Shown in pieces: positions 35,799 to 44,362 of a stretch of DNA of 64,000 nt. Source of the stretch: Phenylobacterium aquaticum (GTDB lineage: Bacteria; Pseudomonadota; Alphaproteobacteria; Caulobacterales; Caulobacteraceae); the NCBI RefSeq assembly GCF_022695515.1, contig NZ_JALDPT010000016.1:1-64000 (forward strand). Reading direction: 5' to 3'. Under the pieces are notes generated by a model that had not been told where the DNA came from, did no database searches, and worked only from the letters and a program-made list of their open reading frames with translations. The stretch's first letter is position 1. Every line of letters begins with the position of its first letter. The translations under genes and the position numbers were made by a program.

Positions 35799-35922
35799 GC
35801 CCCGCGAAGCGGGGAAGGGGGACCGCCCGCAGGGTGGTGGAAGGGGCGAGTTCAGGCGCCGAGCCCGGTCCCGCCCCCTCCACCGCCTTCGGCGGTCCCC
35901 CTCCCCCATTTCATGGGGGCGG
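35799..35922. repeat. Second palindromic intergenic repeat downstream of pbpC
   Basis: Inverted arms of about 50 bases (35799-35848 and about 35873-35922) share GGGGGACCGCC, GGTGG and GGGGC blocks in reverse. The sequence differs from the repeat before pbpC. It lies between the convergent pbpC and carbonic anhydrase genes and may act as a bidirectional terminator or mRNA end. Confidence 0.72.
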
Positions 35923-35926
35923 AGCG

Positions 35927-36544
35927 CTAGTCGTGCAGCTGGTCCAGGGCCGCCTGGCCCGAGACGGTGACGTTGAGGTCGGTGACCAGGCCGTTGGCGA
36001 TGGAATAGACCCAGCCATGGACATTGACCTCCTGGCCGCGCGCCCAGGCGTCCTGGACGAAGACGTCGGAGGCGACATTGCGCACCTGGCGGATCACGTT
36101 CAGCTCGCACAGCCGGTCCATGCGGGGGCGGCCGTCCTCGATCGCCTCCAGCTCGCAGCGGTGGTCGGCATAGACCTCGCGGATCGGGTGCAGCCAGTGG
36201 TCGACCAGGCCGCGGCGCTGACCGTCCACAGCGGCGGCGACGCCCCCGCAGCCATAGTGGCCGACGACCATGACGTGCTTCACCTTCAGGACGTCGATGG
36301 CGAACTGCAGGACCGACAGATAGTTGGCGTCCTGGGGCGGGGCGAGATTGGCGACATTGCGGTGGACGAACAGCTCGCCCGGATCGAGGTCGACGATCTC
36401 ATTGGCCGGCACCCGGCTGTCGGAGCAGCCGATCCACAGATATTCCGGGGTCTGCTGGCCCTCCAGGCGCTTGAAGAAGCCGGGGTCCACGGAGAGCTTG
36501 GCGGCCGCCCAGCGGCGGTTGTTGGCCTTCAGGTCCTCAAGCAC
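35927..36544 (-). CDS. Beta-class carbonic anhydrase
   Basis: A protein of about 205 residues with zinc-site motifs CSDSR (with the Asp-Arg dyad) and HYGCGG. It interconverts CO2 and bicarbonate in the cytoplasm. Family members start near LEDLKANNRRWA, which here follows a GTG at 36544. The frame is also open to GTG 36643, but the extra 33 residues are unlike the family. No strong ribosome site is visible before either. It is convergent with pbpC and divergent from an acyltransferase. Confidence 0.92.
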   Translation of the reverse strand: MLEDLKANNRRWAAAKLSVDPGFFKRLEGQQTPEYLWIGCSDSRVPANEIVDLDPGELFVHRNVANLAPPQDANYLSVLQFAIDVLKVKHVMVVGHYGCGGVAAAVDGQRRGLVDHWLHPIREVYADHRCELEAIEDGRPRMDRLCELNVIRQVRNVASDVFVQDAWARGQEVNVHGWVYSIANGLVTDLNVTVSGQAALDQLHD

Positions 36545-36779
36545 GTTTGATGTCCGGCTGCTGTTGGGGGAGGGGGCGGCGAAGGATCCGTCCGCCGATC
36601 GCCGGGGGCCTATAGCACCGGGCGGAAGGGTCGCGAAAGTCACCGTAGGGGCATGGCGCGGCCGCGGGGGATCCGGCCGCTAATCTCTCGTGAATGAACA
36701 CCGGCCATGATCTCCGTCCTTGAGGTCCCGGCGTCTGAAACGCCTGAGCGGCCGCTTTGGTCGGGCGGAGACGGACCCC

Positions 36780-37799
36780 ATGCCCCAGCGCAAGTTCCAG
36801 ACCCTGGACGGTCTGCGCGGGCTGGCCGCCGCCGCCGTGGTCATGTTCCACCTGCACCACTTCTTCCCCGGCATCTGGCGACCGGTGAGCGCCTATCTGG
36901 CGGTGGACCTGTTCTTCGCGCTCAGCGGCTTCGTCCTGGCCGAGGCCTATTCCCGAAAGCTGGACGAAGGGTTGTCGTTCCGGGCCTTCATGACCAAACG
37001 GCTGGCGCGGCTTTGGCCGCTCTATGCGCTGGGTCTGGCGATCGCCGCCCTGCCCCTGGGGATCCGCGTCGCCCTGGGCCAGGCGCCCGCCGGAGATCTG
37101 ACGCCGATCCTGCCCGCCGCCCTGATGCTGCCCTGGCCAAGTCGCGACGGATTGCTCTATCCGCTGAACATCGCCGCCTGGTCGCTGTTCTTCGAACTGA
37201 TCGCCAACGCGCTGATGGTCCTGGTCTGGCGATGGCTCAGCCGCGAAGTCCTGACGGCGATCGTGGTCCTGAGCGCTATCGGCCTGGCGGCGTCGGCGCT
37301 CACCTACGGGTCACTGGATTTCGGCTTCACCCTGGACGGCGCCCCGACCGCGCCCGCCCGGGTGATGTTCTCGTTCTTCCTGGGCCTGCTGATCTGGCGG
37401 GCCGCGCCCGCAGCCCCCAGGATTTCGCCCTGGTTTCCGGTGCTGGGCCTGGCCCTGATCCTGGTCTGCGCGCCTGGCCCGGCGCTGCGCCCGGCCTTCG
37501 ACATGCTGGCGGTGACAATGATGCTGCCGGCCCTGCTTTGGCTGGGCGCGGCCGCAGAACCCGGCCCGCGCAGCTTGCCGCTGTTCGAGGCCGCGGGCGC
37601 CGCCTCCTACGCCGTCTATGTGACCCATGTCCCGATCATGAACGGGGTCAGCCGGACCCTGGACGCCCGGACCCATCTGGATCGCGGGGCGGTGGGCACC
37701 GGCGCCGCCCTAGCCGTACTGGCCGCCCTGCTGGTCCTGGCCTGGGGGCTGAACGCCGGGGATGTGGGCCTGAGGCGTCGGCTGGCGCGCCCCGCCTAG
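36780..37799 (+). CDS. Acyltransferase 3 family membrane protein (OafA/YrhL-like)
   Basis: A 339-residue polytopic protein with the family start FQTLDGLRGLAAAAVVMFHLHH, holding the conserved Arg and His, and VDLFFALSGFVLAEAY. About ten membrane segments follow. These enzymes O-acetylate or acylate surface sugars, peptidoglycan or lipids; the acceptor is not evident. ATG 36780 follows a GGAGA; the frame is open from 36720 but that part is poorly conserved. The 3' end overlaps the maleylacetoacetate isomerase gene convergently by four bases. Confidence 0.88.
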   Translation: MPQRKFQTLDGLRGLAAAAVVMFHLHHFFPGIWRPVSAYLAVDLFFALSGFVLAEAYSRKLDEGLSFRAFMTKRLARLWPLYALGLAIAALPLGIRVALGQAPAGDLTPILPAALMLPWPSRDGLLYPLNIAAWSLFFELIANALMVLVWRWLSREVLTAIVVLSAIGLAASALTYGSLDFGFTLDGAPTAPARVMFSFFLGLLIWRAAPAAPRISPWFPVLGLALILVCAPGPALRPAFDMLAVTMMLPALLWLGAAAEPGPRSLPLFEAAGAASYAVYVTHVPIMNGVSRTLDARTHLDRGAVGTGAALAVLAALLVLAWGLNAGDVGLRRRLARPA

Positions 37800-38440
37800 A
37801 CCGGCTTGGCGTCCGGCTGCCGATCGGGGTGGGCGGCCTGGAAGGCCGGATGCTCGGCCGCCGCCTCGGCCACCGCCCGGATCGCCGGATAGGGGGCGAG
37901 GTCGACCTCGAACCGGCGGGCGGAATAGACCTGCGGGATCAGGGTGCAGTCGGCGAGGGTGGGCGTGTCGCCATAGGAGAAGCCCTTGCCGTGCTTGGCG
38001 ATCATCGGCTCCAGCGTATTGAAGCCGTCGACGATCCAGCGCTCGGTCCATTTGGACCGCCGCACTGGGCTGACGTCCATCGCCTCTAGCGCCCGGCCGA
38101 CCCGGGTGTTGTTGAGCGGGTGGATGTCGCAGGCCACCACATCGGCCATGGCGCGGACGCGGGCGCGGGCCAGGGGGGCGGCGGGCAGCAGGGCGGGATC
38201 GGGATAGGTCTCGTCCAGCCATTCCAGGATCGCCAGGCTCTGGGTCAGGACCTCGCCGTCCTCCAGGACCAGGGCCGGGGTCAGGCGCTGGGGGTTGACG
38301 GCGCGATAGGCGGCCTGATGCTGCTGGCCGGCGACCAGGTCGACGGGGACATAGTCATAGGCCACGCCCTTGAGGGCCAGGCCGATGCGCACCCGGTAGG
38401 GGGCCGTGGCCCGCCAGGCGCTGTAGAGGGTGAGGGTCAT
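37796..38440 (-). CDS. maiA: Zeta-class glutathione transferase: maleylpyruvate/maleylacetoacetate isomerase
   Basis: A 214-residue zeta GST. The N-terminal thioredoxin-like domain begins TLYSAWRATAPYRVRIGLALKG and includes PALVLEDGEVLTQSLAILEWLDETYP. The all-helical domain follows at about 90-210. It isomerises maleylpyruvate or maleylacetoacetate with glutathione. The usual SSCS active motif reads SAWRATA here, so the serine position is shifted. Two bases separate it from the upstream hydrolase, so both are in one operon for the end of gentisate or homogentisate breakdown. Confidence 0.85.
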   Translation of the reverse strand: MTLTLYSAWRATAPYRVRIGLALKGVAYDYVPVDLVAGQQHQAAYRAVNPQRLTPALVLEDGEVLTQSLAILEWLDETYPDPALLPAAPLARARVRAMADVVACDIHPLNNTRVGRALEAMDVSPVRRSKWTERWIVDGFNTLEPMIAKHGKGFSYGDTPTLADCTLIPQVYSARRFEVDLAPYPAIRAVAEAAAEHPAFQAAHPDRQPDAKPV

Positions 38441-38442
38441 GC

Positions 38443-39123
38443 TCAGACCACCGCGAAGGCGAGCTGGCCGACGCCTTCGATCTCGCCGGTGACCTTGTCG
38501 CCGGCCTTCAGCGGACCGACGCCTTCCGGCGTGCCGGTATAGATCAGGTCGCCGGGCGCCAGCGTCCAGAGCTTGGAGGCCTCGGCGATGATCTCGGCGA
38601 CGTTCCAGATCATGTCAGCGACCACGGCGTCCTGCTTCACCTGGCCATTGACCGAGATCGAGATGCGGCCCTGGGGCGCGGGACCCGACCACTTGCGGAT
38701 CGCCGAGATGGGGGCCGAGGCGTCGAAGGCCTTGGAGGCCTCCCAGGGCTGGCCCTTGTCCTTGGCGGCGTTCTGCAGGTCGCGGCGGGTGAGGTCGACC
38801 CCGACCGCATAGCCGTAGACGTGGTCCAGGGCGGTCTCGACCGAGATGCCGGCGCCGCCGCTCTTCAGCGCGATCACCAGCTCGATCTCGTGGTGCAGGT
38901 TGCCGGTGGCGGACGGATAGGGGACGTCGCCGCCCGGCGGGACCAGGGCGTCGGCGGGCTTGGAGAAGAAGAACGGCGGATCGCGGTCGTCGCCGCCCAT
39001 CTCGCGGCGGTGGGCGGCGTAGTTGCGCCCCACGCACAGGACCCGGCGGACCGGGAACAGGGCGGTCTCGCCCTCGACGGGAACGGTGGCGGGCGCGGGC
39101 GGCGCGATCACGAAGGAGGTCAT
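38443..39123 (-). CDS. Fumarylacetoacetate hydrolase family protein (fumarylpyruvate hydrolase-like)
   Basis: A 226-residue FAH-fold enzyme with GRNYAAHRREMG, FFSKPADALVPPGG, the metal-binding LHHEIELVIALKSG and IYTGTPEGVGPLKAGD. Its length fits fumarylpyruvate hydrolases (about 230 residues), not FahA (over 400). With the isomerase downstream it would complete maleylpyruvate to fumarate plus pyruvate. A gentisate dioxygenase is not in the window. A GCGGAAC element precedes the ATG. Confidence 0.85.
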   Translation of the reverse strand: MTSFVIAPPAPATVPVEGETALFPVRRVLCVGRNYAAHRREMGGDDRDPPFFFSKPADALVPPGGDVPYPSATGNLHHEIELVIALKSGGAGISVETALDHVYGYAVGVDLTRRDLQNAAKDKGQPWEASKAFDASAPISAIRKWSGPAPQGRISISVNGQVKQDAVVADMIWNVAEIIAEASKLWTLAPGDLIYTGTPEGVGPLKAGDKVTGEIEGVGQLAFAVV

Positions 39124-39211
39124 GTTCCGCCCTTACGCCCGCCTTCGGGCCTTGTGAACCCCTGCCCCCGCCGGCGCGCGCGGCGCCGGGGGGACCGGGG
39201 CGCGGAAGGCC

Positions 39212-39805
39212 TTACTTCACGCCGTCTTTCAGGGTCTTGGCCATGTCCAGATGCTTCTGGACCTTGGGCGCCGTGGCGGCCGCGAAGGCCTTGATGGCCG
39301 GGACGTCGCCGTCCTCGGCGTAGCGTTGCAGGAGGTTCAGGGCCGACTGGTGGGCGTCGACCTGACCGTCCATGTAGGTCTTGTCGAAGTCCTTGGCGTC
39401 GGCCTTGTTCAGGTCCTTGATCTTGCCGGCCATGTCGTCGTTCAGGGCCGCGGGCGGGGTCAGGGCCTGGCCGGACTCGGTGATCGCCTTGCCGAGCGCC
39501 GCGCTGGTGGCGGTGTGGGCGGTGATCATCTCCTTGGCGAAGGCCTTGACCTGCGGATTGGTCGCGCGGGTCTCAGCGATCTTGGCGGCCTCGATCTCGA
39601 ACATGTCGCTCTGGCCGGCCTTTTCGACGAACACCGGGGCGGTGGATTCGTTGGCGGGGGTGGGCACGGTCGCGGCCGGATTGGCGTCCGGGGTGGCCGC
39701 CTGTTCATTGGGGGTGGCGGCGCCCTTGGTCTCGGGGGCCTTGCTGCAGGCGCCGAGCGTGAGGGCGCAGATCGCCGCGCCCGCGATAAGCAGGGTACGA
39801 GTCAT
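39212..39805 (-). CDS. DUF4142 lipoprotein
   Basis: A 197-residue lipoprotein: signal sequence with LTLGAC lipobox (Cys20), a Pro/Ala/Thr linker to about residue 60, then the DUF4142 ferritin-like four-helix domain (about 63-195) with SDMFEIEAAKIAETRATNPQVKAFAKEM and DGQVDAHQSALNLLQRYAED. Such proteins are often stress-induced; their function is unknown. The frame extends to 39907 but ATG 39805 gives the signal peptide. A near-match to an EcfG promoter (GGAAC-N16-AGTT) lies upstream at about 39869-39893. A GC-rich imperfect hairpin follows the stop. Confidence 0.85.
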   Translation of the reverse strand: MTRTLLIAGAAICALTLGACSKAPETKGAATPNEQAATPDANPAATVPTPANESTAPVFVEKAGQSDMFEIEAAKIAETRATNPQVKAFAKEMITAHTATSAALGKAITESGQALTPPAALNDDMAGKIKDLNKADAKDFDKTYMDGQVDAHQSALNLLQRYAEDGDVPAIKAFAAATAPKVQKHLDMAKTLKDGVK

Positions 39806-39906
39806 GGATAGCTCCAATAGGTTGACAGACGGAGGGTCAGGCGGCTCCACACGGAAGCCTTGATCTAGAAACTCACGCCCCCGTGATCTGTTCCGGAGCT
39901 TCTGCA

Positions 39907-41115
39907 ATGACCGACGCTGCGCCTGGCCCGCTGTCCGACCTCAAGGTCGTCGAGATGGGCACCCTCATCGCCGGGCCGTTCTGCGGCCAGATCCTCGGCG
40001 ATTTCGGCGCCGACGTGGTCAAGATCGAGGATCCGAAGTCGGGCGACCCCATGCGCCAGTGGGGCCGCAGCCTGCCCAAGGGACTTTCGCCCTGGTGGCC
40101 GGTGATCGGGCGGAACAAGAAGTCGGTCTGCCTGGACCTGCGCACGCCCGAGGGCCGGGAGCTGGCGGGCGAGCTGATCGCCGGCGCCGACATCCTGATC
40201 GAGAACTTCCGCCCCGGCGCCATGGAGAAGTGGGGCATGGACTATGCGGCCCTGTCGGCGCGCAATCCGCGGCTGATCATGGCGCGCATCTCCGGCTTCG
40301 GTCAGACCGGCCCCTATGCCCAGCGCGCCGGCTACGGCCTGATCGGCGAGGCCATGGGCGGCTTGCGGCACGTGACCGGCGAACCCGACCGGCCGCCGGC
40401 CCGGGCCGGCATTTCGATCGGCGACAGCCTGACGGCCATGCACGCCTTCATGGGGATCACCATGGCCCTGCACGCCCGGGAACGCACCGGCCGCGGCCAG
40501 GTGATCGACGCGGCCCTCTATGAGAGCGTGCTGTCGGTGATGGAGAACCTGGTCACCGAATATGACCTGACCGGCTATGTGCGCGAGCGCTCGGGCTCGA
40601 TCCTGCCCGGCATCGCGCCGTCGAACGTCTATCCCTGCCAGGGGGAGGACATGATCCTGATCGGCGGCAATGGCGACAATGTCTTCGCCCGCCTGGCCGA
40701 GGTGATGGGCCAGGCCGAGCTGGCCAAGGACCCGCGCTTTGTCGACCACGCCTCGCGCGGGACCAACCAGGCCGAACTGGACGGCATTGTCGCGGCCTGG
40801 ACCCGGACCTTCGCCCTGCCCGACCTCCTGGCCCTGCTGGAGGCCAAGGGCATTCCCTGCGGCCGGGTGTTCCGCGCCCCAGACATGCTGGAGGACCCGC
40901 AGTATCAGGCCCGCGAGGCGATCATCGAGACGGACCATCCGGTGTTCGGCCGCATCAAGATGCAGAACGCCTTCCCGAAGCTGTCCGAAACGCCCGGCAA
41001 GGTGCGCTGGCCGGGCCCCACGCTCGGCCAGCATACGGACGAAGTGCTGGGCGCGCTGCCCGGCGCCGACGCCGCGCGCCTGGCCGCCCTGCGGACCAAG
41101 GGCGTAATCGCCTAG
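39907..41115 (+). CDS. Class III (CaiB/BaiF family) CoA-transferase
   Basis: A 402-residue cytoplasmic enzyme. Landmarks are VVEMGTLIAGPFCGQILGDFGADVVKIE, NKKSVCLDLRTPEGREL, the catalytic Asp region SIGDSLTAMHA and GRGQVIDAALYESV. It transfers CoA between two carboxylic acids. The pattern RNKKSVCLDLR also appears in glutarate CoA-transferases, and a glutaryl-CoA dehydrogenase-like gene lies at 63 kb, but they are far apart and the link is weak. ATG 39907 follows GGAG by about nine bases. It ends four bases inside the convergent protease gene. Confidence 0.88.
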   Translation: MTDAAPGPLSDLKVVEMGTLIAGPFCGQILGDFGADVVKIEDPKSGDPMRQWGRSLPKGLSPWWPVIGRNKKSVCLDLRTPEGRELAGELIAGADILIENFRPGAMEKWGMDYAALSARNPRLIMARISGFGQTGPYAQRAGYGLIGEAMGGLRHVTGEPDRPPARAGISIGDSLTAMHAFMGITMALHARERTGRGQVIDAALYESVLSVMENLVTEYDLTGYVRERSGSILPGIAPSNVYPCQGEDMILIGGNGDNVFARLAEVMGQAELAKDPRFVDHASRGTNQAELDGIVAAWTRTFALPDLLALLEAKGIPCGRVFRAPDMLEDPQYQAREAIIETDHPVFGRIKMQNAFPKLSETPGKVRWPGPTLGQHTDEVLGALPGADAARLAALRTKGVIA

Positions 41116-42812
41116 CCGACGCCGATCCAGCCATTGGGCAGGGTCGAGAGCGTCACCCCGACCAGGATCATCTGGTCGCCATTGCCCATGTCGATGACGG
41201 TGTCCGCGCCGACCTGGGACAGGGTGTAGGCCGTGCCCGGATCGAGCTGGACGTGGTCGCCCTCGGCCAGGGAGAAATCGATCACCCGATCAATGCCTGC
41301 GCCCGAGAAGGAGCGGAAGGTGTCCGCGCCGGCCCCGCCGCTGATCGTGTCATTGCCCCGGTCGCCATAGATCAGGTCGTTGCCGGCCCCGCCGGAGACG
41401 CTGTCATTGCCCTGGCCGCCGCGCACCCAGTCATTGCCGTCCCCGCCACTGATCGTGTCGTCGCCGAGGTTGCCGTAGACGATGTCGTTTCCGGCGTCGC
41501 CATAGAGGACGTCATTGTCCTTGCCGCCCACCACCCAGTCGTCGCCGAGGTTGCCGTGGGCCGTGTCATTGCCGGCGTTGCCGTTGATGTCGTCGAAGCC
41601 CGAGCCGCCGGAGATGGAATCGTTGCCATCCTCGCCGCGCAGATAGTTGGAGCCCGAGGTGTCGCTGATGGTGTCGGCCCCGGCGCCGCCGGCGATGGAA
41701 TCCGCCCCGCCGCCGCCCTGCAGCACATTGTCGAGGCTGTTGCCGCTGATGGTGTCCGCGCCGGAGCCGCCGATGGCGTTCTCGATGTCGGCGCCCTGGG
41801 CGATCGCCACATTGCCGATCAGGCCCCCGACATTGGAGAAGAAGCCCTGGCGCAGGTCGATGAGCTGGTTGGAGGCGTAGCCCGAGAAGTCGAAGGTGTC
41901 GTTGCCGCCCGCGTCCCAGACCGCGAAGATCAGGCGCCCGTTGCTGGCGTCGAACCAGCTGCGGTCGGCGGTGGAATGGAAACCGTAGACCGTGTCCCCC
42001 GTACGGGTGGCCATATTGGCCCCGTATTCCAGCTGGGCCGCGGCGATGTCGTCCAGCAGGGGCACGGAGGCGTAGCCGCCCGCGTAATTGGCGCCGGTGT
42101 TGGACTCGTTGAAATAGCTCATCACCGTGTACTGCCGATCGTCCTCATAATAGCTGGCGTCGGCGGAGTAGGTGATCGTGGCGTTGGCGTCCGAGCTGGC
42201 GTCGTATTTGCTCGGGTGGTCGAGGCCGATGGTGTGGCCGATCTCGTGGACCAGGACCATGCCGCCGTAATTGTTGCTGGTCGGCGCGGCGTTGTAGCTG
42301 AGCGTATTGTTCACCCAGACGTCGCCGGAGGATGAGGTGAAGCTCGTCGAGCCCGGCATATAGGCGAAGGCTGCCGAGCCGGATTCCCCGGTCGAATAAT
42401 TGCCGAACAGGATCGAGGCCTGGTCCGAATAGGCGGCGTCCCCGACATCGCCCGTGCCCACGCGCATGAAGCGGATGTTCGCGACATCGGACCAGGCGAG
42501 CAGGGCCTTTTCCGCCTGGTCGATCTGGGCGGTGGAGAAGCGGGTGAAGCCGCCGGTGTCGGACGGCATGGTCGTCGGTTCGGTGGCCCGGAACGCGTAG
42601 GTGACCGTGAAGCCGACGCCCAGGGCGTAGGACCACCCCGGTGCGCCGCCGACCAGGTTATTGGCCGCATGGTCGATGGTGTAGCTGATCTTGCCGTTGG
42701 ACGCGGTCCCGTCCCGGGCGTCGGCGTTCAGATAGCCGAGGGGGGTGGGATCTTCGAAGACGGTCGCTGCGGCGAAGACATCGGACGACGGTTCAAGGGA
42801 CATGAGACTCAC
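41112..42812 (-). CDS. Serralysin-like M10 metalloprotease with RTX repeats
   Basis: A 566-residue secreted protease. The catalytic zinc motif is HEIGHTIGLDHP at 189-200, and the Met-turn is VMSYF at 230-234. From about 355 to 520 there are calcium-binding RTX nonapeptides of GGxGxDxxx type (for example GGSGADTIS, GGDGNDWVRG, GGAGNDLIYG). The C terminus (DTVIDMGNGDQMILVGVTLSTLPNGWIGVG) is the uncleaved type I secretion signal. There is no N-terminal signal peptide, as expected. No type I exporter genes are nearby, so export must use one encoded elsewhere. A second in-frame ATG lies at 42803. Confidence 0.93.
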   Translation of the reverse strand: MSLMSLEPSSDVFAAATVFEDPTPLGYLNADARDGTASNGKISYTIDHAANNLVGGAPGWSYALGVGFTVTYAFRATEPTTMPSDTGGFTRFSTAQIDQAEKALLAWSDVANIRFMRVGTGDVGDAAYSDQASILFGNYSTGESGSAAFAYMPGSTSFTSSSGDVWVNNTLSYNAAPTSNNYGGMVLVHEIGHTIGLDHPSKYDASSDANATITYSADASYYEDDRQYTVMSYFNESNTGANYAGGYASVPLLDDIAAAQLEYGANMATRTGDTVYGFHSTADRSWFDASNGRLIFAVWDAGGNDTFDFSGYASNQLIDLRQGFFSNVGGLIGNVAIAQGADIENAIGGSGADTISGNSLDNVLQGGGGADSIAGGAGADTISDTSGSNYLRGEDGNDSISGGSGFDDINGNAGNDTAHGNLGDDWVVGGKDNDVLYGDAGNDIVYGNLGDDTISGGDGNDWVRGGQGNDSVSGGAGNDLIYGDRGNDTISGGAGADTFRSFSGAGIDRVIDFSLAEGDHVQLDPGTAYTLSQVGADTVIDMGNGDQMILVGVTLSTLPNGWIGVG

Positions 42813-43021
42813 CAGACACGCCCGCTCAAACCACCATGCGAGGCCCTAATGAAGTCCTATTATTCGCCCCAGGCGTGCGCAAGCGGGGCCATTCAATCCT
42901 CTGCGCGCACGTCCTATTTGTCCCGGGGCGGCCGCCTGGGCCGCACCCTTGATCCCGAATGGGCTTGGCCGGGGCGCGAGTCCCGCCCATCATCCGCCCT
43001 CCCTTCGCCGGAGACCGGTCC

Positions 43022-43825
43022 ATGCCCTTCGCCGCCACGCCCAGCCTCAATCTCTACTATGAGCGCGCCGGGGCGGGAGAGCCGCTGCTGTTCATCTCCG
43101 GCACGGGCGGAGACCTGCGCAACAAGCCCAATGTGTTCGACGGCCCCCTGGCCCGGGCCTTCGACGTGCTCGCCTATGACCAGCGCGGTCTGGGCCAGTC
43201 GGACAAGCCCGACCAGACCTACAGCATGGCCGACTACGCCGACGACGCCGCGGCCCTGATGGACGCGATCGGCTGGGAGACGGCCCATGTGGTGGGGGTC
43301 TCGTTCGGCGGCATGGTCGCCCAGGAATTCGTCCTGCGTCATCCGCAGCGGGTGCGCCGTCTGGTGCTGGCCTGCACCTCGCCGGGCGGGGCGGGCGGCG
43401 CCTCCTTCCCGTTCCACGAGATCGATCACCTGCAGGGCGAGGCCCGCGCCCGACACCTGGCGCCGATCTCCGACACCCGGCAGGACGCCGCCTGGCAGGC
43501 GGCCAACGCCGAGCTGTTCGCCCAGATCATCGCCATGACCGCGACCGATCCCTTCGCCGGCGAACCTGGCCGCGTCGAGGGCGCGCGCCGCCAGCTGGAG
43601 GCCCGGTCGCACCACGACGTCTGGGACCGCCTGCCCCGGGTCAAGACCCCTACCCTGATCGCCGCGGGCCGGTTCGACGGCATCGCCCAGCCCCAGGCCC
43701 AGCTCAATCTCGCGATTCAGATTCCCGGCTCGACCCTGCGGTTCTTCAAGGGCGGCCACATGTTCATGATCCAGGACCGCAACGCGACCCCGGCCATGAT
43801 CGATTTCCTGAACGGAAAGGCCTAG
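43022..43825 (+). CDS. Alpha/beta hydrolase
   Basis: A 267-residue hydrolase with the oxyanion strand FISGTGGDLRN, nucleophile elbow GVSFGGMV (Ser near residue 96), an acid in AAGRFDGIAQP and the closing His in FFKGGHMFMI. It resembles 3-oxoadipate enol-lactonase-like esterases, but substrate is not evident. GGAG lies nine bases before ATG 43022. A GNAT gene follows 27 bases later on the same strand. Upstream, two GTCCTATT copies (near 42855 and 42912) are the only feature seen in the 209-base gap. Confidence 0.88.
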   Translation: MPFAATPSLNLYYERAGAGEPLLFISGTGGDLRNKPNVFDGPLARAFDVLAYDQRGLGQSDKPDQTYSMADYADDAAALMDAIGWETAHVVGVSFGGMVAQEFVLRHPQRVRRLVLACTSPGGAGGASFPFHEIDHLQGEARARHLAPISDTRQDAAWQAANAELFAQIIAMTATDPFAGEPGRVEGARRQLEARSHHDVWDRLPRVKTPTLIAAGRFDGIAQPQAQLNLAIQIPGSTLRFFKGGHMFMIQDRNATPAMIDFLNGKA

Positions 43826-43852
43826 GGGCCCGCCCCGGGACGGGAGGCGCCG

Positions 43853-44356
43853 ATGATCGAGACCGCTCGGCTGAGGCTGCGTCCGTGGACCGACGACGAT
43901 GCGCCGGCCTTCGCCGCCCTGCACGCGGACCCCGAGGTGATGTGGGACGCGCATCGCCCGCTGACGCGCGCCGAAAGCGACGCGAAGCTCGCGCGCTATC
44001 GCCAGGTGTTCGACGCCCGGGGCTTTTCGCGGTTCGCCATGACCGATCGCGACGGCGAGTTCCTGGGCTATGTGGGTCTGCTCCCGATCCCGGCAGGGCA
44101 TGTGCTGGGCGAGGGCGTTGAAATCGGCTGGCGACTTCGCCGCGCCGCCTGGGGCTTCGGCTATGCGTCGGAAGGCGCGCGCGCGGTGCTCGACGACGCC
44201 CGGTCCGCCCATGGCCGGGCCGGGGTGTTCAGCTACACCGCGCCGGATAACCTCCGGTCGCAGGCGGTCATGGCGCGGATCGGTCTTGTTCGGGCGAGCG
44301 ACCTGGATTTCACCGCGACGGACGGTTGGGTCGGCTGGGTCTGGCGGACGCCTTAG
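43853..44356 (+). CDS. GNAT family N-acetyltransferase (RimJ/RimL-like)
   Basis: A 167-residue GNAT starting MIETARLRLRPWTDDDAPAFAALHADPEVM. The acetyl-CoA loop is WRLRRAAWGFGYASEGARAV, and SQAVMARIGLVRASDLDF ends the fold. It is intact, unlike the relative at 4.3-4.8 kb, and allows direct comparison of where that one is broken. It is probably co-transcribed with the upstream hydrolase. Substrate unknown. Confidence 0.88.
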   Translation: MIETARLRLRPWTDDDAPAFAALHADPEVMWDAHRPLTRAESDAKLARYRQVFDARGFSRFAMTDRDGEFLGYVGLLPIPAGHVLGEGVEIGWRLRRAAWGFGYASEGARAVLDDARSAHGRAGVFSYTAPDNLRSQAVMARIGLVRASDLDFTATDGWVGWVWRTP

Positions 44357-44362
44357 AGGCGC

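Noticed and set aside
42855..42925. GTCCTATT direct repeats upstream of the alpha/beta hydrolase
   Set aside because: Only eight bases long with no further symmetry; chance is likely.
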